Shown here in pieces: positions 9,247 to 18,044 of a stretch of DNA of 64,000 nt. The notes under the pieces were generated by a model. That model worked only from the letters and a program-made list of their open reading frames with translations. It was not told the origin of the DNA and ran no database searches. Every line of letters begins with the position of its first letter. Positions within the stretch are counted from its first letter, which is position 1. Origin of the DNA: Planctomycetota bacterium (lineage in GTDB: Bacteria > Planctomycetota > J058 > J103); assembly GCA_026004615.1 (NCBI GenBank), contig BPJM01000002.1:62001-126000 (forward strand), read 5' to 3'. The position numbers were made by a program, and so were the translations under genes.

Positions 9247-9336
9247 CTCAGGGAAGCCCGGGGCGGCGCGCGGTCCCCCCTTCCGTGGCCGCTCCGGGCG
9301 CCCTCCTTCAGGCACCGCCGCGCGCCCGCCCCCTGC

Positions 9337-11892
9337 TCAGTCACGGCGGGGCAGTAGCGGATCGCGGCCGATCTTCCAGGTCTGGCTGAAGCTGAAGCCG
9401 ACCGCGAGCGAGCCCTGCAGTCCGATCTTGCCTACCTTGTCCTGCTTGAAGACGAAGGCGTTGGCATCGACCACCAGATGCAGGTCGAAGACCAGCGGCA
9501 ACGTCGCCGTCGCGTACGGCTCGGCGAACCAGTCCAGATCCCCGGCCACCCGTTCGGAATCGAGCGCGAACCAGCGCGCGCGCACTCCCGTGCCCAGCCG
9601 CACCCCTCCGGGCAGTGTGTGCTGGTAGCGCAGTTCCAGCTCCAGTCCGCCCTGCCAGCGGTCGTCGTCCGGATCGGTGAACTCGTAGGAGGCGAAGACA
9701 CCCAGTCGCACTGTCTCGAGCCCGTCGGCCGGGTAGGGAGTGCGCACGCCGAGGGTCAGGAACAGCTCCTTTTGCCGGTGGGCGCCCGGTTCTTCGGGTT
9801 TCTCGAACTCGGTGTCGAACTCGGCCGAGCCGAAGGGCGCCAGCTCGAGCGGGGGCAGGGGTGCTGGAAAGGCCAGGAACACGGGCGTGAGGTCGATCCG
9901 CAACCGCAGGTCGTCCTCGGCAGTGCGCGAGTCCTCGCGCTCCACCTTGAGGCGGGTGTAGCGCATGTCGGCCCGCAGGCTGGTGAGCACCGACGGCGCC
10001 AACCGGATCAGCTCGAGACGGCCGGCGCCGCTGAACGCGAACTGGTCGGCGGCGTTGGCGCGCTTGTCGCGCACCGCGGCGAAGCGATCGTCCTTGCGCG
10101 CCTGGGTGAAGGTGAAGGTCAGGCGCGCGTTCTCCACGCGGAACACCCACGCCGCCCGTCCCTCGGCCGCCAGCTCCTCGTAACGGCGCAACCGCAGCGC
10201 GGCGGCACCGAGCACGTGCGCGCGCGCGAGGGGGGGCGCGCCCGGGTGGAACACCTCGCGTTGCAGCACCAGCGCCACGAGTTCGCGGACCTCCACGCGC
10301 CGCGCCGCTAGCGCCTCGGAGGGGCGAAGGGCGAGTCGCTCGTCCAGCTCGAAGGTGTCGCGGCGCACACGTGCCTGGCGCATGGGCACTAGCGGCGGCG
10401 GCGTGACGGCGAGGAAGCTGCTGGTGGCGACCTCGTACCAGCGCTCGCCGGCGATGGGGCGGCCGCTCACGGTCACCTCCCCGCGCGGGCCGCGACCGAG
10501 GCCGGCGGTGGCCAGGCTGTCGCCGTGCTGTTCGATCAGCGCGCGCAGCGCGCTGCCCGGCAGGTCGAGCACCACCACGTCGTCGTCGAAGCGGATCATG
10601 CGTTCCAGATCTCCGGGTCGCAGCGCGCCGCGCCGCGCTACCTCGGCGATCGCCGCCTCGTCGAACAGCCGCCGGTGCAGCACGCAGACCTCGGCGCCGG
10701 TCTTCTCGCGGACGATCGAGGCGACGACGCGGGCGAAGCCCTGCGGGTCGAGTCCGCCGGGAAAGGCGCGCGCGAAATCCGGAAACAGCGGCGTGCCGAC
10801 GCGGCGCTGGTATTCGGCGAGCGCGCGCTGCACGCGCGCGGCGATCACGGGATCGGCGGCAAGCTCGCGTTCCAGCGGGAGGTGGCGCACCAGCGCCCGC
10901 ACCAGCTGCCACCGTTCGCCGCTGCCGCGGCCGCCGCCCGCACGGCGGGCGAACCGCAACTCCAGCACGCCGAGCGCCGCACCGCCGGCGCGCGGATGCA
11001 CCAGCACCGGAGTCGGCTGCCCGGCGGGGCGGCCGCCGGCGAAATCCCACACGGTCGCGCTCGCCGCACTGCCCCTGGAGTCGGCCCCACCGATCACGGC
11101 CGCCAGCTCGGGGAGGGCGGCCGCGAGCTGGCGTGCCTGCTCGGGAGCGAGGTCGCCGGCAGCGATGAACGCCTCGGCGCCGCCGCCCGCCGCGCGTACC
11201 TCGGCGATCGCGCGCCGCACCGCAGCCACCGGTTCGAGGAACTCGATCCGTTCTGCGGCGCGGGCCGGAATCAACTCGAGCAGATCGGGGCGCGTCACGC
11301 CGATCACGCCGAGCCGCAGCCCGTCCAGCTGGAGGACGATCCACGGGCGGAACAGCGGCCGGCCGCTGCGGCGGTCGAGCAAGCACGCGTTCAACAGCTG
11401 TGGCGCCTCGCTCAGGCGCGTCGCCTCGCTGAGCGGTTCGATCCCGAGCGCGAGGTCGCGCGCACCCGGGACGAGCAGCTCGACGCCACCGGCGGCGAGC
11501 GCCGCCAGCACCGTGCGCCCGCGATCGGCGCGCGAGACCGGATCGGGGAACAGGGTGTCTCCGGTGTCGATCCCCAACACGCGCGTGTTCCCTGCCCGGG
11601 ACAGCGCACTCGCCAGCCGCCGGCGCAGCGTCACCTCGCGGGCGAGCGCGCCGCCGTCCAGCCCGTCGTCGAGCAGCCGCCCGGCCCGACCGCCGCCGAA
11701 GATCAAGCCGAGCTGGACCTGGTGCGGGGCGGGCTGCTGCCCCGCTGCGGGCGGCGTCGCGCCGGCGAGCACGCTCAGCAGCAAGCCCGCGGCAAGCAGC
11801 GGCCGGAGCCGGCATGGCCGGCGGCCGGTGGCGCCGGGCACCACCGGCGCCACGCTGCCGCGGCCGATCCACACCCGCGCGCGCGCTGCCAT
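9337..11892 (-). CDS. 5'-nucleotidase-like metallophosphoesterase with a long C-terminal extension
   Basis: This is an 851-aa exported protein. A signal peptide is visible after an Arg-rich start (LLAAGLLLSVLAGATPPAAG). The N-terminal ~300 residues look like a divergent UshA-type calcineurin-like phosphoesterase (GIDTGDTLFPDP, LVPGARDLALG, LGVIGVTRPDLLEL). The middle (about 400-520) resembles the 5'-nucleotidase C-terminal substrate domain (EVCVLHRRLFDE, ILDLPGS-like strand, RWYEVATSSFL). The last ~250 residues are strand-rich with alternating aromatics (RLELIRLAPSVL, YEFTDPDDDRW) and may form an outer-membrane barrel. Several catalytic histidines are not obvious, so activity is uncertain. 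ATG 11892 is chosen because the signal peptide begins there. Confidence 0.7.
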   Translation of the reverse strand: MAARARVWIGRGSVAPVVPGATGRRPCRLRPLLAAGLLLSVLAGATPPAAGQQPAPHQVQLGLIFGGGRAGRLLDDGLDGGALAREVTLRRRLASALSRAGNTRVLGIDTGDTLFPDPVSRADRGRTVLAALAAGGVELLVPGARDLALGIEPLSEATRLSEAPQLLNACLLDRRSGRPLFRPWIVLQLDGLRLGVIGVTRPDLLELIPARAAERIEFLEPVAAVRRAIAEVRAAGGGAEAFIAAGDLAPEQARQLAAALPELAAVIGGADSRGSAASATVWDFAGGRPAGQPTPVLVHPRAGGAALGVLELRFARRAGGGRGSGERWQLVRALVRHLPLERELAADPVIAARVQRALAEYQRRVGTPLFPDFARAFPGGLDPQGFARVVASIVREKTGAEVCVLHRRLFDEAAIAEVARRGALRPGDLERMIRFDDDVVVLDLPGSALRALIEQHGDSLATAGLGRGPRGEVTVSGRPIAGERWYEVATSSFLAVTPPPLVPMRQARVRRDTFELDERLALRPSEALAARRVEVRELVALVLQREVFHPGAPPLARAHVLGAAALRLRRYEELAAEGRAAWVFRVENARLTFTFTQARKDDRFAAVRDKRANAADQFAFSGAGRLELIRLAPSVLTSLRADMRYTRLKVEREDSRTAEDDLRLRIDLTPVFLAFPAPLPPLELAPFGSAEFDTEFEKPEEPGAHRQKELFLTLGVRTPYPADGLETVRLGVFASYEFTDPDDDRWQGGLELELRYQHTLPGGVRLGTGVRARWFALDSERVAGDLDWFAEPYATATLPLVFDLHLVVDANAFVFKQDKVGKIGLQGSLAVGFSFSQTWKIGRDPLLPRRD

Positions 11893-12016
11893 GCAGCTTC
11901 CGCCCTCCGCTCCTCCCGCCGGGTCCCGAGTGTAGCCGAGGGGGCCGCCTGGACGTGCCGGCGGCCGGCTGCTGGCCGACAGCTCCGTGGGCTCGCTGCG
12001 CCCGCCGTTGGCGGAC

Positions 12017-12045
12017 TTGACACGAGCGGCGCGAGCGGGCACAAG
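12017..12045 (+). promoter_or_regulatory. Possible promoter for the symporter gene
   Basis: A perfect TTGACA lies at 12017-12022. The best -10 at 17-bp spacing is CACAAG, three of six matches. A Shine-Dalgarno GGAGG at about 12069 precedes the ATG at 12081. Confidence 0.35.
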
Positions 12046-12080
12046 CCTCTGGGTGCCCGCTGCGCCCTCGGAGGCCGCCC

Positions 12081-13661
12081 ATGCCCCATGCTGCGAGCCC
12101 TGCCCGCGCTCACCCCGGCGGCAAGGGGCTGCTCGTCGGGATCGTGCTGGGAGTGGTGCTCGGAGGGGCGGCGGGTGCGCTCTGGCCTGGCTTCGGCGCC
12201 GGGATCTACTTCGTGGGCGAGCTGTTTCTGCGCGCCCTCATGGTCATGGTGGTCCCACTGGTCGTGGCGAGCATGATCGCCGGCATCGCGGCGCTGGGCG
12301 ACGTGCGCCACCTCGGCGGCATCGGCGGTCGCACCATCGCGTACTACATGGCGACCACCGCCATCGCGGTCACCATCGGTCTGCTCGCCGTCAACCTGGT
12401 GCGGCCCGGCGCCGGGGTGCGTCCGGGCGAGGTGCACCCCGAACTCGGCTGGCGCGTCGAGGGCCACACCGTGCACCTGGAGGGCGGGCGGCTGGAGCGG
12501 CCGCGGCGCTACGACCAGAACTTCGAGGTCGTGCTGACGACGCCGGGGGGCGGGCGGGTGCGCGGCGTGATCGAGGGCACGGCCCCGCGTTCGGCCACCG
12601 AGCTCCGGGTCCAGGGCTGGACCGACGCGGCGAGCGGCGCGGCGCTGCAGCCGCCGCGCCGCGGGCGCGGGCTCGAGGTGCGGCCGGTGCTCGCCGCGCG
12701 GGTGCGCGAGAAAGCCGGCGCAGCGGACCGCTCGTTCGTCGCCATCGTGTTCGCCACCGTGCGCCAGGTGCTGGTCGGCCTGGTGCCGAACAACCTGTTC
12801 GAGGCGATGGCGCAGACGCAGCTCTTGCCGGTCATCGTGTTTAGCCTCTTCTTCGGGGCGGTGCTGACCACGCTGGGTGACAAGGGCCGGCACGTGCTTG
12901 GCTTCTTCGACGGGGTCAACGACGCCATCATGAAGATGGTGGGGGTGGTGATGCTGTTTGCCCCGGCGGGCATCTTCGCGCTGGTCGCCGGACGGATCGG
13001 CGAGGAGGGCGGGTTCGCCGGGTTCTACCCGCAGCTGGTGGAGATCGGGCGGTATTTCCTGACCGTCGTGCTCGGGCTGGCGGTCCACGGGCTGGTGGTG
13101 CTGCCGCTCATCCTGTGGTGGGTCGGCCGGCGCTCCCCCTTCGCCTATGCGGCGGGGATGGCGGAGGCGCTGCTCACGGCGTTCTCGACCGCCTCCAGCT
13201 CGGCGACGCTACCGGTGACGATCGAGAACGCCGAGCGGCAGGGGGTGAGCGAGCGCAGCGCGAGCTTCGTGCTGCCGCTGGGCGCGACCATCAACATGGA
13301 CGGCACCGCCATGTACGAGGCGGTGGCGGCGCTGTTCATCGCGCAGGCGTTCGGGGTGCCGCTGGGGCTGCCGGAGATGCTGGTGGTGTTCCTGACCGCG
13401 ACCCTCGCCGCCATCGGGGCGGCCGGCATCCCGGAGGCCGGCCTGGTCACGATGGTGATCGTACTCCAGGCCGTCGGCCTGCCGCTGGAGGGCGTGAGCC
13501 TCATCCTGGTGGTCGACTGGCTGCTCGACCGCTTCCGCACCACGGTCAACGTGTGGGGCGATGCGGTCGGTGCCGCGGTGATCGACCGGCTGGAGAGCCG
13601 GCGCGCTCGAGCGCGCCGGCTGAGAGGCGGCCCGCACGCCCGGGCCGCTACGAGCCGGTGA
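12081..13661 (+). CDS. Dicarboxylate/amino acid:cation symporter (DAACS/SLC1 family)
   Basis: This is a 526-aa inner-membrane secondary transporter of the GltP/DctA/SLC1 family, importing glutamate-like or C4-dicarboxylate substrates with H+ or Na+. Multiple hydrophobic segments are present. The family signature LGATINMDGTAMYE lies around residue 395, the serine-rich re-entrant loop (AFSTASSSATLPVTIENAE) before it, and AAGIPEAGLVTM after it. An extra hydrophilic loop of about 100 residues (120-220, rich in Arg and Glu) sits between early membrane segments; it is larger than in E. coli relatives and resembles that of other long DAACS proteins. GGAGG precedes ATG 12081. Confidence 0.92.
   Translation: MPHAASPARAHPGGKGLLVGIVLGVVLGGAAGALWPGFGAGIYFVGELFLRALMVMVVPLVVASMIAGIAALGDVRHLGGIGGRTIAYYMATTAIAVTIGLLAVNLVRPGAGVRPGEVHPELGWRVEGHTVHLEGGRLERPRRYDQNFEVVLTTPGGGRVRGVIEGTAPRSATELRVQGWTDAASGAALQPPRRGRGLEVRPVLAARVREKAGAADRSFVAIVFATVRQVLVGLVPNNLFEAMAQTQLLPVIVFSLFFGAVLTTLGDKGRHVLGFFDGVNDAIMKMVGVVMLFAPAGIFALVAGRIGEEGGFAGFYPQLVEIGRYFLTVVLGLAVHGLVVLPLILWWVGRRSPFAYAAGMAEALLTAFSTASSSATLPVTIENAERQGVSERSASFVLPLGATINMDGTAMYEAVAALFIAQAFGVPLGLPEMLVVFLTATLAAIGAAGIPEAGLVTMVIVLQAVGLPLEGVSLILVVDWLLDRFRTTVNVWGDAVGAAVIDRLESRRARARRLRGGPHARAATSR
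13596..13621. terminator. Perfect 26-bp palindrome at the overlap of two convergent genes
   Basis: The 13 bases at 13596-13608 are exactly complementary, inverted, to 13609-13621 (half-site AGCCGGCGCGCTC). It lies in the last codons of the symporter gene and just beyond the stop of the convergent fatty-acid gene, so it can serve both strands as a terminator stem. No T-tract follows. Confidence 0.6.
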
Positions 13662-15688
13662 ACGCGGGCCGGCTGCGCTCCAGCACCGAGCGCAGGCCCA
13701 CCAGCGCATCGCGGGTGCCCAGCACCTGGGGCAGGCGCTCCAGCTCGGCGCGCAGGCCCTCGCGGTACGGGTTCGACAGCGCCAGCTCGGTCAGTTCGCT
13801 CGCGAGCCGCAGAGCGATCGGTGCCTTCTGCGTGCGCACCCGCTCCAGCTCCCTGGCCAGCACCGGATCGTCGGTGCCGACCGCCCCGCCCAGCAGCTCT
13901 TCGGCCGGCCGGTCGAACAGCCGCGCCGCCTCGGCCCACCGGCCGGACAGCGGGTGTGGCGGGCCGGTGTGCTCGGCGGTCTTGCCGGCCGCGATGAGCT
14001 CCTCGATCGCCGCCGGCAGCTGCTCGTGCGGCACCAGCCGGTCGATCAACCCCAGCGCGAAGGCTTCCTCGGCCGTGAGCACGCGGCCGGTATAGATCAG
14101 ATAGCGCGCGAGTCCGCGGCCGACGCGCCGCGGCAGGTTCTGCGTGCCGCCCAGGCCGGGGTAGATTCCGATCCCGGTCTCCGGAAAGCCCAGGCTGCCG
14201 CGCGGGGTGGCGACGATGCGGTCGCAGCCGAGCGCCAGCTCCGAGCCTCCTCCCAGCGACAGCCCGTCCAGCACCGCGATGACCACCTTGTCCGTCTCGC
14301 GCATGCGCTCCAGCAGCTCATGACCCTTGCGGGTGAAGGCGACGATGCGGTCGATCTCGCCCGCTTGCAGCAGGCGCACGAACCACCGGACGTCGGCGCC
14401 GGCGACGAATGCCTTGCCCCTGCCCCGCAACACGATCGCGCGCACCTGGGGCTGGGCTGCCGCCTGCTCGAAGCGCTCGCGCAGCTGTGCGAGCATTTCC
14501 TCGTCCAGAGCATTGAGCGCGTCCGGGCGGTTGAGCCACAGGGTGGCGATGCCGTTTTCGACCTCGAGCCGCACGCGCTCGAAGCGAAAGGGTTCGCCCC
14601 GCGCCGCCTGCTCGCGCAACAGCCGCGGCAGCTCGACCCCGTACCGCTCGGCGAGCGCACCCGCCAGTCGCGCTGCCTCTTCGATTCCGACCTGGTTCAT
14701 GAGCTCGAACGGCCCCAGGGGCCAGCGCAGGCCCACGCGGGCGCCGATGTCGGTGTCCTCGATCGAGGCCACCCCTTGCTCGACCAGCTCGGCGGCCACC
14801 AGGAAGACCAGCCCGAGCAGGCGCGCGCGCACCAGTTCGGGGTCGCGTGCCCGGGGCTCGCCAGCGAGCGGCCAGGGCTGGCCGCTGGTGACCTGGGCCT
14901 GCAGCCGCGCGCTCGGCGCATACAGCGCGCCGAGCTCTGCGCCGAGCGTGCGCGCGGCGTGCAGCGCGATCGGCACGCCTGTCACGTTCATGAGTTCGAA
15001 CGGCCCCATGCCGATCCCGAAGATCTCCTTCGCCAGCTGCTCGATCGCCGGCAGGTTGGCGACCTCCTCCTCCAGCAGGCGCACCGCCTCGTTGAGCCAG
15101 GGTACGAAGAAGCGGTTGACGACAAAGCCCGGGGTGTCCGCGCTGCGGATCGGCGTCTTGCCGATCCGCTCCTGCAGCTGCCAGGCGCGGCCGGTCACCT
15201 CGGGGGAGGTGCCGGCGTGTGGCACCACCTCGACCAGGCGGTTCTTCGCCGGGTGGTAGAAGTAGTGCAGGCCCAGCACCCGCTGCGGTCGCGCGGTCAC
15301 CTCTGCCAGCTGGGCGACACGGAAGCTCGAGGTGTTCGTCGCCAGGATGGTCTCGGCTGGCGTCAGCTCGCCCAGTTGCGCGAACACCTCGCGCTTGACC
15401 GCCAGATCCTCGAAGACCGCCTCGATCACCAGATCGGCGGTTGCGAGCTCGGCCAGAGCGGCGGTGCCGCGCACCCCGCCCCAGGATCGGCTCCAGCTCC
15501 TCGCCGCGGATCACGCGGCGCGCGACCGCCTCCTCGAGGCTGCTCCGGATGCGCTCCAGGCCGGCCCGGACGCGGGCGTCGTCCAGATCGACCAGCACCA
15601 CTGCGAGACCCTCCTGCGCCAGCTTCTGCGCGATGCCGCTGCCCATGGTGCCGGCGCCGAGCACGCCGACGGTCTGGATGGTGCTCAT
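13648..15688 (-). CDS. 3-hydroxyacyl-CoA dehydrogenase/enoyl-CoA hydratase fusion, one-base frameshift near its 5' end
   Basis: This is a bifunctional beta-oxidation-type enzyme of about 679 residues. The dehydrogenase comes first: Rossmann motif GVLGAGTMGSGIAQ at residue ~8, then LVIEAVFEDLAVK, NTSSFRVAQLA and HYFYHPAKNRLVEVV. A second 3HCDH C-terminal unit follows, then the crotonase domain (RGRGKAFVAGADVRWF, LGGGSELALGCDR, GIYPGLGGTQNL). This order is the reverse of FadB/FadJ and is known from archaeal and some bacterial two-domain enzymes. The frame breaks at about 15474-15482: removing one G from the run CGGGGTG restores ...EPILGRVRGTAAL.... An assembly indel is likelier than a dead gene. 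ATG 15688 directly precedes the Rossmann motif. Confidence 0.85.
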
Positions 15689-16508
15689 CGTCGCCTCCCT
15701 GCCTGGTGTCATCTGCGCCCGGGCCCGGAGTGCGACCCGGGCAAGGCGCGCCTGCAGCCGCCGCCGAGCCCGAGCCTGGAGCCCGACCCTGACCCGCCGC
15801 GCCTCGCACCGTCCGGGCTCGTGGCTCCGCGGGCAACAGGAGCGCCGAGTGTACCGCAACACCGGCGTGCGGGCCAGGCTCTGTCATGCCGTGCCGCCGG
15901 CGCGCCGCTGGCCGAATCCGGCGCGCGGCGCTAAAGGCCGCGGGGGGGCAGCCACCGTGCGCATCGGCTTTCGGGGAAAGGGGCGGCCTACATCGGGGAG
16001 ATGCTCTACGTAAGCAAACAGCCGCTCCGGGCGGATCATTACGCATTGTCGCGGCCGCGCTCGCCGGTCAGGATATAGGTGTGGCGCGCGGGCGTGGTGG
16101 CAGCTCGCTCCAGGCGCGCGCACCGATCTGTGACAGCAGGGCGAGCGCCGTGCGGCCAGCCAGCGACCGGCCGATCGGACCGACGACGAGCACCGGGAAC
16201 GGCAGCGCGACGGACACCGGGATCCGCAGCACCACCCGCTGACCCGCCTTGTGGGCAGGGGGCGCCGGATGCCGGCCGGCGGCACGGCCTAGCCCGCCTC
16301 CACGGCGAGGCGGCGGCGCGGCTCGACTCCCCCCTCGAGCAGCGGCACCCACGTCGGCAACGTGCTGAACGCGCCGCCGCCTCGCCACCTTTTTTCGGTG
16401 CTCTTCGCTCCGGCCGGCCGCCGGGGCGGACGCGCCCCGGCGCCCGCACCAGAGCGCGCAGAGCCCTCTCACGCCGGCCTGCGCCGGCCGCCTGCCGGTA
16501 GGGTCCGC
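15689..16508. other. Gene-poor stretch with one or two doubtful small reading frames
   Basis: No recognisable gene. On the minus strand, a frame ending at 16068 has good codon periodicity from about 16260 and reads a hydrophobic piece (VALPFPVLVVGPIGRSLAG). It may be the 3' end of a small or broken gene. A 51-residue minus-strand frame at 15884-16039 (ATG 16039) is also open but unrecognised. Neither has a convincing ribosome binding site. Confidence 0.3.
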
Positions 16509-17798
16509 TCAGAATGCGCGGCGAGCGGAAGCCGGCGCGCGCAGCAACGGCAGCTTGGGAAAACTGCCGCCGAGGACCAGACGCGAGGGCGCGCCCAGCC
16601 AGTCCTCGATCAGGGTAGCGTAGACCGAGCGGAAGTCCGTCGTCATCTTGAGGTCGCCGCGATCCAGCTCGGTCAGGCTCGGGTGGCGGCCGTGCACCCC
16701 GCCGGCGACCGGGCCCCCCATGAGGAACATGGGACCGGCGGCGCCGTGGTCGGTACCGGCCGAGCCGTTCTCGGCGACGCGGCGCCCGAACTCCGAGAAC
16801 GCCATCAGCACCACGCGCTCGCCCAGTCCCTGCGCCTTGAGGTCCGCGAGGAAGGCGCCGACCGACTCGGCGAGCACGAGCATCAGCCGGTCGTGCCGGT
16901 TGCGCTGGTTGGCGTGGGTGTCGAAGCCGCCCTGCTGCACATAGTAGACCCGGGTTTCCAGCCCCCCGGCGACGAGCGAGGCCACCAGCCGCAGCGCCCC
17001 TGCGAGCGCGTGCCGGGGGTAGTCCACCCGCGGCCGGTAGGCCTGGGCCGCCGCCGCGATCCGGCGCGAGGAGGCGCGGGCGAGCTCGGCCACCCGGTGC
17101 AGCTTCGCTCCGAGGTCGCCGGCGTCCGCCGGGGGCAGGTGCTCGGCGTCGTTGAGCTCCGCGAACGCCCGCTCCTGGCGGGTGTCGCCTCGCCAGCCGT
17201 AGGTGCGCGGGTCCTCCAGCGTCACCGGCCGGTGGCGCGTGCCCGTCATGGCCAGCGGGGCCTGCTTGCCGATGCTGGTCAGCAACAGCGGGATCTCGTC
17301 ATCGGGATACAGCGCGTCCGCCGCTCGCCCGATCCAGCCGGTGCCTTTGCGCGCGCCCTCCAGGCTGCCCGCGTGCCAGATGTCCATCGAGGCGAAGTGC
17401 GAGCGGTTGGGGTTGGGGTAGCCGACCCCCGGTATGATGGCCAGCGCGCCCTCGTCGTACAGCGCCCGCAATGGCTTCAGGTTGGGGTGCAGCCCCAGGT
17501 AGTCGTCGAGCCGCAGCACCTGCTCGGCCGCGACCGCTGTCGCGCGCCGCGCGCGGTAGTACGCGTCGTCCGCCCAGGGGACCAGGGTCGCCAGGCCGTC
17601 GTTGCCGCCCGACAGCTGCAGCACCACGAGCACCCGCTCGGCGCCCTCCCCCTCGGGCCGGGCGTGCGCCAGCCGCAAGAACGCCTCCGGCCCCATCAGC
17701 GCAGCGCCCAGCGCCCAGAGCGTCCCCCTGAGGAAGCCCCGCCGGTCGACCCCGTAGTCGGGCAGCCGCCCCTCGCAGGTCGGACATCCGCCTCCCAT
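16509..17798 (-). CDS. DUF1501 protein with a twin-arginine signal
   Basis: This is a 429-aa protein of the DUF1501 family, related to alkaline-phosphatase/sulfatase-superfamily proteins. The N-terminus has the Tat motif DRRGFLRG followed by a hydrophobic run (TLWALGAALMG), so it is exported folded. Family signatures visible are VVLQLSGGNDGLATLVPW near residue 58, GVGYPNPNRSHFASMDIWH, and the late VVLMAFSEFGRRVAENGSAGTDHG. DUF1501 genes are usually paired with a DUF1800 gene; none is present here. ATG 17798 puts the Tat motif at residue 19. The enzymatic role is unknown. Confidence 0.9.
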   Translation of the reverse strand: MGGGCPTCEGRLPDYGVDRRGFLRGTLWALGAALMGPEAFLRLAHARPEGEGAERVLVVLQLSGGNDGLATLVPWADDAYYRARRATAVAAEQVLRLDDYLGLHPNLKPLRALYDEGALAIIPGVGYPNPNRSHFASMDIWHAGSLEGARKGTGWIGRAADALYPDDEIPLLLTSIGKQAPLAMTGTRHRPVTLEDPRTYGWRGDTRQERAFAELNDAEHLPPADAGDLGAKLHRVAELARASSRRIAAAAQAYRPRVDYPRHALAGALRLVASLVAGGLETRVYYVQQGGFDTHANQRNRHDRLMLVLAESVGAFLADLKAQGLGERVVLMAFSEFGRRVAENGSAGTDHGAAGPMFLMGGPVAGGVHGRHPSLTELDRGDLKMTTDFRSVYATLIEDWLGAPSRLVLGGSFPKLPLLRAPASARRAF

Positions 17799-18044
17799 GG
17801 CCCGTCCTCCGCCGCCAGCGCGTGCGGCGTGCCGCGGCCCTCCGCCGGTAGCGCACCGGGCCCGCCGCCGCTGCTGCCAGGACAAACGCCGCGCGGGCGG
17901 TCCGGTTGCGCACCGGCGCGAGGCGAGCACCACACGGCCTCGGCCGGGCTGGCCGCGCCCTGCCGCACCCCGGCGGGCCCGCCGGCGCGCGGCAGGGCGC
18001 CAGGGGCGGTCGCTGGCCGGGCGGCGGCCCGGGCGGCGCCGCGC

